From Arthrobacter_B citreus (GTDB lineage Bacteria > Actinomycetota > Actinomycetes > Actinomycetales > Micrococcaceae), in NCBI RefSeq assembly GCF_042429235.1, contig NZ_JBHMBA010000019.1: a stretch of 64,000 nucleotides of DNA; one strand, written 5' to 3'. The notes under the pieces are model-generated. The model did no database searches. It was not told where the DNA came from and saw only the letters and a list, made by a program, of their open reading frames with translations. Numbering within the stretch: position 1 is the first letter of the stretch; each line of letters begins with the position of its first letter. The position numbers were made by a program, and so were the translations under genes. Of the stretch, positions 26,389-35,069 are shown piece after piece.

Positions 26389-26634
26389 CTACGCGCGGCC
26401 CACTGCAGGGTCAAGGGTCTCCGGAGATGTTTTTGGAGCTGCCGTCCCTGTGCCTTTTCCGGACCTGAAGACGCGGGCAGCGCCTGCCGCCAGTCCGCCG
26501 GCCAGCACCCCGCTCAATGCCACGCGCCACCACTTGGCCCGGATTCGAGGCACAGAGCTGCCTGCGACCAGGCCCCACACCAGCGCCGCGTACAGTTCCT
26601 TCTCTGACAGGCCAAAGTGTCCGGTTTCCTTCAT
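26389..26634 (-). CDS. Small uncharacterised protein
   Basis: 81 residues: a charged N-terminus, a moderately hydrophobic middle (ALVWGLVAGSS, VALSGVLAGGLAAGAA, perhaps one or two membrane passes) and a Thr/Pro tail. No family was recognised. The ribosome site is poor, so it could be a chance frame. Its location upstream of arsR, with the arsR operator between, is compatible with a real gene. Confidence 0.45.
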   Translation of the reverse strand: MKETGHFGLSEKELYAALVWGLVAGSSVPRIRAKWWRVALSGVLAGGLAAGAARVFRSGKGTGTAAPKTSPETLDPAVGRA

Positions 26635-26820
26635 GGCGCCATGCTAGCTGAGCCGCTGCCGGTTCCAAGCCAACCGAAGAATCGGCTTGGCCGGTTCGAG
26701 CGGCCCGTCCGGGGTGCGGTATTCCCACCTCCGGCGGCGGCCCGGAGAATGGAGGAAGCAAGGTTTGCGCCTAGTTCAGGAGCCCCGGTCCTCGGGCAGC
26801 AGGCTCCGGTTGGGATCACC

Positions 26821-27114
26821 ATGACCAGTTCTGTTTCCCGCTCACACCCGCCCGGCGAGCCCGCCTTCCATTGGGGCAGTTTCATCTTCGGCCTCGTCAT
26901 GCTGCTGCTGGTCATTGCCCAGGGTGTCGCGTCCGGTTTGGCCGGCTACGTGGGAATGGCCGGACTGATTCTGCTGCTGACGGGGCTTTACGCGTTCTTC
27001 ACGAAGCGGCCGTCCTGGCTGTGGCTGCACCACCGCCGCGATGCCGCAATCGTGGGGATCATCGGGCTGGCCGCCTTCATCCTGGCGCTGGGGATTAACC
27101 TCGGCCGGGCCTAG
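26821..27114 (+). CDS. Small membrane protein, uncharacterised
   Basis: 97 residues from ATG 26821; the frame is open further upstream, but the composition changes there. Three hydrophobic stretches (FIFGLVMLLLVIAQGVA, YVGMAGLILLLTGLYAFF, AAIVGIIGLAAFILALG) suggest three membrane helices with a WLHHRR loop between the last two. Similar short proteins are common near actinobacterial housekeeping genes without known function. The 3' end overlaps the convergent gluQ gene by 20 bases. Confidence 0.65.
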   Translation: MTSSVSRSHPPGEPAFHWGSFIFGLVMLLLVIAQGVASGLAGYVGMAGLILLLTGLYAFFTKRPSWLWLHHRRDAAIVGIIGLAAFILALGINLGRA

Positions 27115-28027
27115 CGGGGAGCGGTGCCTCGAAGACCCACGGCTCCCGGGGCAGCTGCTCCAAGGAAAAGGCGCAAAGCGCGTCCTCGAGCGGTCCCGCC
27201 GGAAGGCCCAGCGAGGACAGGATCAGGTTGCGGACACCGGCCGCCTCCATGCCGGCACCGGCGAGGGCGGCGAGGGTGATGGCGCCGTCGCGCTTGGCCA
27301 GGCGTTGACCGCGCGGGTTCAAGACGAGGGGAACATGCGCGTATTCCACCCGGGGCAGGCCGAGCAGCGATGCCAGATACGCCTGCCGCGGGGCCGAAGC
27401 CAGCAGGTCACCGCCCCGGACCACCTGGTCGATGCCCTGCGCGGCATCATCAACCACCACGGCGAGGTTGTAGGGCGGCACGCCGTCATTGCGCAGCAGC
27501 ACCAGGTCATCAACCGGTCCCGTGTAGTCGCCGTGCAGCAGATCCGTCACCGTAAATTCCGTCACCGCGCTGCGCAGCCGCAGAGCAGCGGGACGCAGCT
27601 TCCGCCGTCGGGCACGTTCGTCGTCGCTGAGGTCGCGGCAGGTCCCGGGATATGCCCCGGGGGGAGCGTGCGGAGCGCGGGGCGCATCGGCGATTTCGCT
27701 GCGCGAGCAGAAACACTCATAAACCAGGCCTTCGGCGGCCAGCCTGCCGATGGCCGCCAGGTAAACGCCGGTGCGCTCGGATTGCCTCACGGGCGCGGCA
27801 TCCCAAGTGAGCCCGACGGCGACGAGGTCAAGCAGCTGCCCCGTCTCCGGGCGGGAGCGGTCGGGGTCCAGGTTTTCGACCCGCAGCAGGAAATTCCTGC
27901 CGGTGGAGCGGGCAAAGAGCCACGCCAGAATGGCCGTGCGGAGGTTACCGACGTGGAGGTCGCCCGTCGGACTCGGGGCGAAGCGGCCTGCTCCTGAGGT
28001 CATCGAAGCGGCGGAGGGGACGGGCAC
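27095..28027 (-). CDS. gluQ: Glutamyl-queuosine tRNA(Asp) synthetase
   Basis: 310 residues, a truncated GluRS-like catalytic core without an anticodon-binding domain. It has RFAPSPTGDLHVGN (HIGH-like, 25-28), LRVENLDPDRSRP, zinc-type Cys residues in CFCSRSE...PGTC, and RLAKRDG as the KMSKS-like motif. It attaches glutamate to queuosine in tRNA(Asp). The start is uncertain: GTG 28027 or ATG 28003, the latter giving MTSGAGRFAPSPTG, closer to family N-termini. Neither has a clear ribosome site. Confidence 0.93.
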   Translation of the reverse strand: MPVPSAASMTSGAGRFAPSPTGDLHVGNLRTAILAWLFARSTGRNFLLRVENLDPDRSRPETGQLLDLVAVGLTWDAAPVRQSERTGVYLAAIGRLAAEGLVYECFCSRSEIADAPRAPHAPPGAYPGTCRDLSDDERARRRKLRPAALRLRSAVTEFTVTDLLHGDYTGPVDDLVLLRNDGVPPYNLAVVVDDAAQGIDQVVRGGDLLASAPRQAYLASLLGLPRVEYAHVPLVLNPRGQRLAKRDGAITLAALAGAGMEAAGVRNLILSSLGLPAGPLEDALCAFSLEQLPREPWVFEAPLPARPGRG

Positions 28028-28106
28028 CTCTCAAGCTTACAAAAGGGACGGGCAGGAACAGCGGTCCATCCGGGTCCGGCGGCGACGGGTCCGGCAGTCC
28101 CGCCCA

Positions 28107-28532
28107 TCAGTCCAGTTCCTCGAACAGGGTCAGCTGCAGGCCTTCGGGGCCCTGAAGCCGGGAGTTCAACGAGCGCCACGGCGTTTCCCGGGGGTCGGCC
28201 ACCAGCCGGGCACCGGCGTCGACCGCTGCCAACGTGGCCCGCCGGGCGTCGCCCACCTCGAAGGCCACCCGCAGCTTCAGGCTCGGCTGCCCGTCGGCTT
28301 CGACCCGGTCAATCATGGCGACCTGCGCCGGATTGGAGATTTCCAGGGTGGCACGTCCGGCGTCCAGGATGGTGACTTCGGCGCCGTCGCTGCCCGAATA
28401 CGATTCCTGCTCAGGCATCCCGAGGGTGTCCCGGTAAAAGGCGAGTGCCGCCTCATAGTCTTCGGCGGCGATGACCAGCCGAAGCTGGCGGATGGGCGGC
28501 AGTGGCGCGGGACTGCTGTCGGTAAGGTTCAT
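28107..28532 (-). CDS. VOC family (glyoxalase/bleomycin-resistance-like) protein
   Basis: 141 residues with the VOC start RLVIAAEDYEAALAFYRDTLGM and end LNSRLQGPEGLQLTLFEELD. The last module carries Glu at a usual metal-ligand position. The substrate is unknown. It is a single gene upstream of, and in the same direction as, gluQ. Confidence 0.85.
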   Translation of the reverse strand: MNLTDSSPAPLPPIRQLRLVIAAEDYEAALAFYRDTLGMPEQESYSGSDGAEVTILDAGRATLEISNPAQVAMIDRVEADGQPSLKLRVAFEVGDARRATLAAVDAGARLVADPRETPWRSLNSRLQGPEGLQLTLFEELD

Positions 28533-28650
28533 GCCGGCACAACTGCAGCAGCGGGGCCGGCATTCCCGGTGCAGGTAGAGTGGAGGGCCGCCAGCCGCGG
28601 TTTAGCACCGCCGACCTGCGCTCGGTCAGATCCCTAGGACTACACACAAC

Positions 28651-30297
28651 ATGACATTGAACTTCACCGCGATCGACTTCGAAACAGCCAACGGATCGCG
28701 GGACTCGGCCTGTGCCCTGGGTCTGGTGAAGGTACGGGACGGCCGGATTGTCGAGCGCCGGGAATGGTTGCTGCGGCCCACGGACGGCGGCGGCTTCTGG
28801 CCCCGCAACGTGGAGGTCCACGGCATCACCGAGGGGATGGTTGCCGGAGCGCCCACCTGGGCACAGGTCCACCCGGAGATTGCGGCGCTTATCGACGACG
28901 ACGTGATCCTCGCCCACAACGCGATCTTCGACCTGGGCGTGTTCGCCAAGACGAGCGAGACCGCGGGCATTGCGCCGCAGGCCTTCCGCTACGGGTGTTC
29001 CGTGGAACTGGCCAGGGCCTTCCTGACCTTGGAGAACTTTAAACTGCCCACCGTTAACGCGGCCCTGGGATTTGGCACCGTCCAGCACCACGACGGGCTG
29101 GCCGACGCCGAGGCGTGCGCCAACATCACCATCGCCCTGGCCGGACAGCAGGGGCTGGAGGACATTGACGCGGTCCTGACGTTCTGCGAGGCGAAGGGAT
29201 CGGGCAGCGTGAGCGGTTCGGCCGGCAAGTCAGCTCCCGCTGCGCGTGCACTCCCGGGAGTCGGGCGGGCAGGTGCGACGTCGGGGGCCGGGCGGGCAGG
29301 TGCGACGTCGGGGGCCGGGCGGGCACAGCGGTTCACTCCGCGGGCCACACTGGACCTGACGGAACCGGTGGCCCGGGTCTCCGCGAAGATGAGCGGACAC
29401 ATGGTCTCCTTCACCGGGGACTTTTCCGTGGAACGTCCGGTCCTGCAGCAGCTGGTGCTCGAACACGGCGGGGCACTGAACAACCATGCCCCCACCCGCG
29501 CCACAACTTTGCTGGTGGTGGGGAACTGGGACGCTGACATGCTGCGGCCAGGCGCCGTCGTCAGCCGCTCGGTCCAGAAGGCGCAGGACCTTCGAGCCAA
29601 GGGCCAGAGTGTGGACATCATTGGAGAAGCGGCGTTCCGGCAGCTGCTGGACGCGGATCCCGGTGCTGCCCCAGGCGCAGCCGCAGCCGCAGCAGCCGTG
29701 CCGCTGCCCTCCACCTCCGAGCCGCTGTCCCTGGCAGACACCCCGCCGGTGCTGCCCAAACGCCGGGACGTCAAAGGCATGGCGGAGACCCTTGCGCGGA
29801 TGGGACCGGCGGATCTGGCCACCGCAACGTTCAAGAGCGAGCACTACGGGGTGTTCCGGGTGGCCGGAACGGCTTTCACGTCTCCGGTGCTTGGGGTCCG
29901 GACGCTCGGACACCGCGGCATCGAAAACAACGGCAAGCCCGAGCGCGACATCCACTCCCTGACCTTGCTGCAGGGTGAGGATGCGGCTTCTGTCGGCACG
30001 CTCACCGGCCAGGACCCGGACCGCGAGTTCCTCGGGGTCCTGCTCAGCAGTGTCCAGCACGGAGACCTGGTCACGGCGGTGTTCGACGCCATGGGCGGCC
30101 CCTTCATGGTCCAGGCCGTGGCCGTCCACGCGCCGTTTGCCGACATGATCATGCTCGGATCGATGGTCTTGGCGCACCACGGGCGCCCGGGAACGAAGCT
30201 GAGCTGGCTGCAGGGGGTCATCCCGCGTGCCGAGCATGCGCTGCCCGTGCCCGGAATCATTACCGCATGGGACTTCTACGAATCCTCCGGAGACTAG
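28651..30297 (+). CDS. DEDDh 3'-5' exonuclease with BRCT domain (DnaQ-like)
   Basis: 548 residues. Residues 1-165 are a DnaQ/epsilon-type exonuclease with FTAIDFETAN (Asp/Glu of motif I), LAHNAIFD (motif II) and HDGLADAEA (motif III His/Asp). A Gly/Ala/Ser linker with a repeated 9-residue unit follows (205-225). Then comes a BRCT domain (about 245-330: MVSFTGDFSVERPVLQQLVLEHGG), an Ala/Pro linker, and a C-terminal domain of about 170 residues that is not recognised. It probably acts in DNA repair or proofreading outside the replicative polymerase. Exonuclease-BRCT proteins of this layout are frequent in actinobacteria. Confidence 0.9.
   Translation: MTLNFTAIDFETANGSRDSACALGLVKVRDGRIVERREWLLRPTDGGGFWPRNVEVHGITEGMVAGAPTWAQVHPEIAALIDDDVILAHNAIFDLGVFAKTSETAGIAPQAFRYGCSVELARAFLTLENFKLPTVNAALGFGTVQHHDGLADAEACANITIALAGQQGLEDIDAVLTFCEAKGSGSVSGSAGKSAPAARALPGVGRAGATSGAGRAGATSGAGRAQRFTPRATLDLTEPVARVSAKMSGHMVSFTGDFSVERPVLQQLVLEHGGALNNHAPTRATTLLVVGNWDADMLRPGAVVSRSVQKAQDLRAKGQSVDIIGEAAFRQLLDADPGAAPGAAAAAAAVPLPSTSEPLSLADTPPVLPKRRDVKGMAETLARMGPADLATATFKSEHYGVFRVAGTAFTSPVLGVRTLGHRGIENNGKPERDIHSLTLLQGEDAASVGTLTGQDPDREFLGVLLSSVQHGDLVTAVFDAMGGPFMVQAVAVHAPFADMIMLGSMVLAHHGRPGTKLSWLQGVIPRAEHALPVPGIITAWDFYESSGD
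29263..29325 (+). repeat. 27-base tandem repeat inside the exonuclease linker
   Basis: Two exact 27-base units (29263-29289, 29290-29316) plus a 9-base partial copy encode GRAGATSGA twice, then GRA. The length is a multiple of three, so copy-number change would only lengthen or shorten the linker. Confidence 0.85.
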
Positions 30298-30354
30298 GCG
30301 GATCCGTTGCGGCCGGCGGGGCTTGGAGTTATACCTCTGTAGAGGAGGTGGGGC

Positions 30355-31230
30355 ATGGGAGCTGCAGGCAGGTCTTTGAGGTCCGGCCGGAAGTACACAC
30401 TGACGGAACCGGCCGCGGATGTTTTTTTTGTGGAAGGACCGGCATCGAACTGGGTACTCCTGCGCGGCGGGGACGCTTTCACACTGATCGACGGCGGATA
30501 CCCGGGGGACCTGCCGCTGGTCCTGGCATCGATCCGGGACGCCGGGCTGGATCCGGCCGATGCAGCGGCAATCCTGATCACCCACGCCCATGTGGACCAC
30601 GCCGGAACGGCAGGCCACTTTGCCGCCGCATTCCGGATCCCCGTGCTGTGCAGTCCGGCTGAACACCCGTTTCTGCTGGGGGAGGACCGGGAGCAGGTGT
30701 CCGTGGCGCACATCCTGAGCCGGACGTGGCAGCCATCCGTCCTCCACTGGGCATGGCACGCGCTGTCTGCCGGCGGTGCGGGGCGGGTGGCGGTGCTGAC
30801 CGCAGCAAGCTGGAAGAACGACGCCGAACTGGCGGCCCTGCCCGGCTCGCCCGTCGCGGTTCCCACCCCGGGCCATACCCCCGGCCACACCGCGTTCTAT
30901 GTGCCCGCCGCCCGCGCAGTCGTGACCGGTGATGCGCTGGTCACGGGCCACGCCATCAGCCGGCAAAGCGGTCCGCAAATGCTGGACCGCATGTTCCATA
31001 CGGACGAAGACGGTGCCCGGCGCTCGCTGGCGCAGCTCGGGAAACTGGATGCCTCGCTGCTGTTGCCCGGTCACGGCCCGGCTGTGCGGGTGGGGGTGCG
31101 GCAGGCCGTGGGAGCGGCGCGGGCGGCGCGGGTTGCGCCCCGAAAACGCCGGATCCTGGTTCCCAAACCCGTTGGCGGCTTTGCCGAGCCGACCTACGGA
31201 CGGACTGTTCCGGACGCCGCCGACAGCTGA
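30355..31230 (+). CDS. MBL fold metallo-hydrolase
   Basis: 291 residues with the metallo-beta-lactamase metal motif THAHVDH (76-82), PGHTPGHTAFY, TGDAL and LLPGHGPAV, so all five metal-site elements are present. The cytoplasmic hydrolase is of unknown substrate; relatives include glyoxalase II-like and quorum-lactonase-like enzymes. A strong GAGGAGGT ribosome site precedes the ATG. Confidence 0.9.
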   Translation: MGAAGRSLRSGRKYTLTEPAADVFFVEGPASNWVLLRGGDAFTLIDGGYPGDLPLVLASIRDAGLDPADAAAILITHAHVDHAGTAGHFAAAFRIPVLCSPAEHPFLLGEDREQVSVAHILSRTWQPSVLHWAWHALSAGGAGRVAVLTAASWKNDAELAALPGSPVAVPTPGHTPGHTAFYVPAARAVVTGDALVTGHAISRQSGPQMLDRMFHTDEDGARRSLAQLGKLDASLLLPGHGPAVRVGVRQAVGAARAARVAPRKRRILVPKPVGGFAEPTYGRTVPDAADS

Positions 31231-31361
31231 GCCGCCGCCGCGTTTTCCTGCACCTTCGCGACCGGCGCTGATGGGATCCCGGAGCCTTCCACAGGCGCTG
31301 TTCGGCTCCTCGCCGGTGCCGGCGGCCCGCCGTAACGTTCCTCGAATTGAAGGAGGAACGC

Positions 31362-31730
31362 ATGGAAATGGATATTCAGGTGGCGCCGGTGCGCGCTCTG
31401 CTGGGTGATGTCCGGCTGGACCTCGATGAGCTGGAAAGCGCTCGGAAACGGCTGGCCGAGCAGGATGCCGGCGTACAGGAGGCGCTGGGTTCCTGCACCG
31501 AGATCGCCGAGGCTTCCGGGCGCATTTTCCGGGACATCTTGGGCCGGGATCTCACTGCGGTCATGAGTCGCTGCAACAACGCGGTTGAGGGCGTTGCCCA
31601 CGCCGTCGCCGAGTACATCAAGGGGGACGAACAGATGGTCCGCAACGTCCAGCACCTTGCGGCGTCAGCGCCCACCAACTACCGCCCGCCGCGCTACGGC
31701 GGAGTCCTGAATATGAGGCCAGTGGAATGA
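31362..31730 (+). CDS. Small helical protein coupled to DUF1023 hydrolase (WXG100-like partner?)
   Basis: 122 residues from ATG 31362 (AAGGAGGA before it). Almost all of it is predicted helical: VRALLGDVRLDLDELESARKRL and a second amphipathic stretch around the SGRIFRDIL segment to VAEYIKGDEQMV. There is no signal peptide or membrane segment. Size, helical hairpin shape and the ATGA overlap with the DUF1023 gene resemble ESX/WXG100-type small partners, although no W-x-G motif is present. It may match the actinobacterial DUF6507 group (from memory, uncertain). Function unknown. Confidence 0.7.
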   Translation: MEMDIQVAPVRALLGDVRLDLDELESARKRLAEQDAGVQEALGSCTEIAEASGRIFRDILGRDLTAVMSRCNNAVEGVAHAVAEYIKGDEQMVRNVQHLAASAPTNYRPPRYGGVLNMRPVE

Positions 31731-33622
31731 CCCGCCTCATCAACGTTGAGCTGACGGAGCTGCGCACGATGCCCGGCGGTGAACCGATCCAGTCCCTGGC
31801 CCGGGACATTCTGGGCAGCGCAGAGGCCTTCGAAGAAGCGGTCGCTTCGGCCGGCGCCAAGTGGCGGGGGCTGGGCGGGCTTTACTCCGCGCCCGAGCAG
31901 GATCTGGTCCTTCGCGCCTTCGATGCTCCGCTGGCCCAGACCCGGGAATACGCGGTCAGCAAAGGGACTCTCAGCGGTGCCCTTGACCGGTTCGGGAGTG
32001 AACTCATGGGCATTGACGCTCAGCGGCGGTCCCTGGAAGCCGAAATCGAAACCGTCTCCCTGCGCGTGGACGATGAACTGCGGGACGTGCGGCGGCAAGG
32101 CATCCGCGATGCACTCCTGGCGGCCGCCGCGGAACCGCTCCGGGTCAAAGCGGAGGCGCTGTTGGCCCAGTTCGAACAGGCGCAGCGCGAGTGCCTGGCC
32201 GCGCTGGCCAGGATTTCCCGATCCGCTCCGGACGTGGTTTCCACGTTCCCCTCGACCCGCCTGGACCTTTTGTCCGTCACGCGCCGGGACATGAACAAGG
32301 CCTTTGCGAAGGCCGCTGCCCCGGACGCGCCACCCGAAGACATCAGGGCGCTGTACGCCCAGCTGTCCATGCTGGGTCCGGAGCTCCTGAACGAGTTGGG
32401 CCGGAACCCGGACGCCCAGCTGTTTCTGGCCGGCATGAGCCCGCACGAGGAAGTCAACTTCTGGGCGGCACTGAACGCTCCCCAGCAGGCTGCCTTGGCA
32501 GCGGCCTTTCCCGCACTCGTTGGAAACCTGGAAGGAGCTCCGTACACCGTCCGGGACGCGGCCAACCGCAGGGTCCTGGCGGTGGTTCAGCGGAACCTGG
32601 GCCGGAACCTGGCACGAGGTCGGGACGGCCAGGGCCGGGGCCGGCCGGCTGTGAATGGTGACGCGGCGGATGGTGACACGGCGGATGGCGGCGCGGCTGC
32701 ACGGGCGACCCGTGCCGACGCCGCGGGAGAGCTGCAACGGTTGCGGCAGTCCGAACGCGGCCGGGCAGTGACCGCGCTGCTGGCTGCACTGGATTCCCCG
32801 GGAGCCGAAGCCCGGCAGCTGATTTCCTTCGATCCGGGCACCAACGTCCCGCTGGCTGCCGTCAGCATCGGGGAAGGGCTGGACACTGCCGCCAATGTTT
32901 CCTTCCTGGTGCCGGGCATGAACACTTCGGCCAAAAGCGCAGTCCCGCTGGCGGGCGACGCGCAGTCCCTCGGACGGGAGCAGCGGCGAGCAGGTGTCCA
33001 CGGCGATTCCACCGCCGTGGTGGCGTACATGGGCTACGAGCCGCCCACCGAAGCCACTGTGGGCGGGATGGCGAGTGCGGAACGGGGAGCTCCGGCTTTG
33101 GCCGGGGCACTGGACGGCCTGTACCTGACGCGGTCCGGTGATGGGGCGCCGCCTCCGGACGTCCATGTGGTGGCCCACTCCTACGGAACCACCCTGGCAG
33201 CCCTGGCGCTTGAGCAGACCCAATACCGGGTCACCTCGGTGGTGATGCTTGCCTCCGCCGGAGTCCAACAGGCGTCAGCCCAGGACCTCAACGTTGATCT
33301 GGCCACCGACGGCACGACCGATGTCTACGTCACGCTGGCCTCCAATGACCGTCTGGCCGAGGTGGGGACAGCAGTCAGCAAAATCGTTGCCGTGGTGACG
33401 TTCAATCCCGACGCAGCCCGGGTGAGTCCGGTTGAGGAATTCTGGGGCGGAAGGCTTTTCAGCTCAGACGACGTCACGGCCGCCGGCAGGACCTTTGCCC
33501 CGGTCGCCGGCCACGGGCTGAACAGCTATCTGGCGGAGGACAGCTTCAGCCTGTACTTCACCGCCCTGGTGACCGCCGGCCGCGAGGACGAGGCGCTGTC
33601 CCTGGTGATGGCCGGCAGATGA
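31727..33622 (+). CDS. DUF1023 alpha/beta hydrolase with helical N-terminal region
   Basis: 631 residues. About 1-330 is helical and charged, with coiled-coil potential around 90-170. A Gly/Asp/Ala-rich low-complexity bridge (about 300-330) follows. About 370-600 is the DUF1023 alpha/beta hydrolase: VSFLVPGMNTS, VVAYMGYEPP and the nucleophile elbow AHSYGTT with Ser485, then a GHGLNSY histidine motif near 590. Mycobacterial and other actinobacterial DUF1023 proteins often follow WXG100-like genes. The substrate is unknown, and esterase/lipase or effector roles are both conceivable. The gene is co-translated with the small protein upstream. Confidence 0.85.
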   Translation: MTRLINVELTELRTMPGGEPIQSLARDILGSAEAFEEAVASAGAKWRGLGGLYSAPEQDLVLRAFDAPLAQTREYAVSKGTLSGALDRFGSELMGIDAQRRSLEAEIETVSLRVDDELRDVRRQGIRDALLAAAAEPLRVKAEALLAQFEQAQRECLAALARISRSAPDVVSTFPSTRLDLLSVTRRDMNKAFAKAAAPDAPPEDIRALYAQLSMLGPELLNELGRNPDAQLFLAGMSPHEEVNFWAALNAPQQAALAAAFPALVGNLEGAPYTVRDAANRRVLAVVQRNLGRNLARGRDGQGRGRPAVNGDAADGDTADGGAAARATRADAAGELQRLRQSERGRAVTALLAALDSPGAEARQLISFDPGTNVPLAAVSIGEGLDTAANVSFLVPGMNTSAKSAVPLAGDAQSLGREQRRAGVHGDSTAVVAYMGYEPPTEATVGGMASAERGAPALAGALDGLYLTRSGDGAPPPDVHVVAHSYGTTLAALALEQTQYRVTSVVMLASAGVQQASAQDLNVDLATDGTTDVYVTLASNDRLAEVGTAVSKIVAVVTFNPDAARVSPVEEFWGGRLFSSDDVTAAGRTFAPVAGHGLNSYLAEDSFSLYFTALVTAGREDEALSLVMAGR

Positions 33623-33720
33623 AGGGATTCTCCGCCGGCATGCTGCCCCTTCTTCACTCCGGCCCGGGCGGGACCTACACTGGCCGCGTCAGGAGAACCT
33701 CCCACGCATCGGAGGAACAC

Positions 33721-34932
33721 ATGCACGACGGGAAGCCGCGGCGGAAACCGGACACCAAGCGCTCCGCGATTCTTGGTGCCATGTTCCTGATGGCCACCAG
33801 CGCTATCGGTCCGGGCTTCATTACCCAAACCGCCGTTTTCACCGTAAATTTGGGGGCCGCGTTTGCCTTCGCCATTCTGGTGTCGATCCTGGTGGACATG
33901 GCGGTGCAGCTGAACGTCTGGCGCATCATCGGCATCTCCGGCCTGCGCGCCCAGGTGCTTGGCAACAAGGTGCTTCCGGGCATCGGCTGGGTGCTGGCGG
34001 TGCTGGTGTTTGTCGGCGGCCTGGTCTTCAACGTGGGCAACATTGCCGGCACCGGGCTCGGGCTCAACGCCATGCTCGGACTGGACCCGAAGATCGGCAG
34101 CGCCATTTCTGCGGCCCTGGCCATCCTCATCTTTCTGTCCAAGCGCGCCGGGCTGGCCCTGGACCGTGTGGTGGTGTTCCTGGGCGCCCTGATGATCCTC
34201 CTGATGCTGTATGTGGCCATCGTGGCAAACCCGCCAGTGGGCAGCGCGCTGAAAAACACCGTGCTGCCGGACCAGGTGGATTTCCTGGCCATCACCACGC
34301 TGATCGGCGGCACGGTTGGCGGGTACATTACCTATGCAGGCGCACACCGCATGGTGGACGCCGGGAACTCAGGGGTTCAAAACCTCGGTTCCATCACCCG
34401 CGCGTCGTTACTGGGTGTCATTGTCACCGGGATCATGCGGGTCCTGCTGTTCCTGGCAATCCTGGGGGTCGTTGCCGGCGGCGCGGCACTGACGAGCGGA
34501 AACCTGGCGGCTGAGGCATTTGGCATTGCTGCCGGCCAGGTGGGCATCCGACTGTTCGGGGTCATCTTCTGGGCCGCTGCGCTGACCTCGGTCATCGGTG
34601 CTTCCTACACATCGGTTTCCTTCATCACGAACCTCACCACGAAGGCACGGACCCGGAACCTGTTGACGGTGGCATTCATCGCTGTCTGCACCGGCGCATA
34701 TCTGTTGCTGGGCCAGACTCCGCAGACCCTGCTCGTTTTTGCGGGTGCGTTCAACGGACTGATCCTGCCGCTGGGATTCGCGGTCCTGCTGTGGGCGGCG
34801 TGGCGGCGCCGGGACCTGCTGGCGGGCTACAACTATCCCAAGTGGCTGCTGATTGTGGGAGTGCTGGCATGGCTGCTGACGCTGTATCTGGGCTGGAATT
34901 CCCTGGCCGGCCTGGGCCAGCTGTGGTCCTAG
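33721..34932 (+). CDS. NRAMP-like transporter, YcsG type (copy 1)
   Basis: 403 residues from the ATG at 33721 with GGAGGA just upstream; earlier in-frame codons precede it without support. About 11 membrane helices in the NRAMP (APC) fold. The first helix reads SAIGPGFITQT where metal-transporting NRAMPs have DPGN, so the Asp and Asn ligands are missing. The MPH motif of helix 6 is also not seen. It corresponds to YcsG, which in Bacillus subtilis is linked to ycsF-ycsI-kipI-kipA. The substrate is therefore probably organic (5-oxoproline or a related acid), which is inference. Confidence 0.88.
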   Translation: MHDGKPRRKPDTKRSAILGAMFLMATSAIGPGFITQTAVFTVNLGAAFAFAILVSILVDMAVQLNVWRIIGISGLRAQVLGNKVLPGIGWVLAVLVFVGGLVFNVGNIAGTGLGLNAMLGLDPKIGSAISAALAILIFLSKRAGLALDRVVVFLGALMILLMLYVAIVANPPVGSALKNTVLPDQVDFLAITTLIGGTVGGYITYAGAHRMVDAGNSGVQNLGSITRASLLGVIVTGIMRVLLFLAILGVVAGGAALTSGNLAAEAFGIAAGQVGIRLFGVIFWAAALTSVIGASYTSVSFITNLTTKARTRNLLTVAFIAVCTGAYLLLGQTPQTLLVFAGAFNGLILPLGFAVLLWAAWRRRDLLAGYNYPKWLLIVGVLAWLLTLYLGWNSLAGLGQLWS

Positions 34933-34997
34933 GGGCAGCCGGTACTGCTGTTAACAACAAGTAAATTTCCGCGGAGTTCAACACAATGACTCAAAGA

Positions 34998-35008
34998 TTG
35001 TTGAACAA
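34998..35008. promoter_or_regulatory. Putative operator of the 5-oxoproline cluster (right arm)
   Basis: TTGTTGAACAA is a perfect palindrome 61 bases upstream of the second transporter. The same core (TTGTTCAACAA) sits inside a 19-base perfect palindrome before pxpA at 42343-42361. A GntR-family gene lies between the two arms and is the likely reader. Confidence 0.65.
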
Positions 35009-35069
35009 CCTTTAGACTGCTGGAAGTCCCTGTGGCCCTGACCACATTCTTCAAGCGATCGGAACCCGT

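Noticed and set aside
29230..31074. A 614-codon minus-strand open frame opposite the exonuclease and MBL genes
   Set aside because: Both plus-strand genes carry intact family motifs; the antisense product is His/Arg/Gln-rich without any recognisable pattern.
31694..33268. A 524-codon minus-strand open frame opposite the DUF1023 gene
   Set aside because: Third-position GC and motifs support the plus-strand hydrolase; the reverse frame is a shadow.
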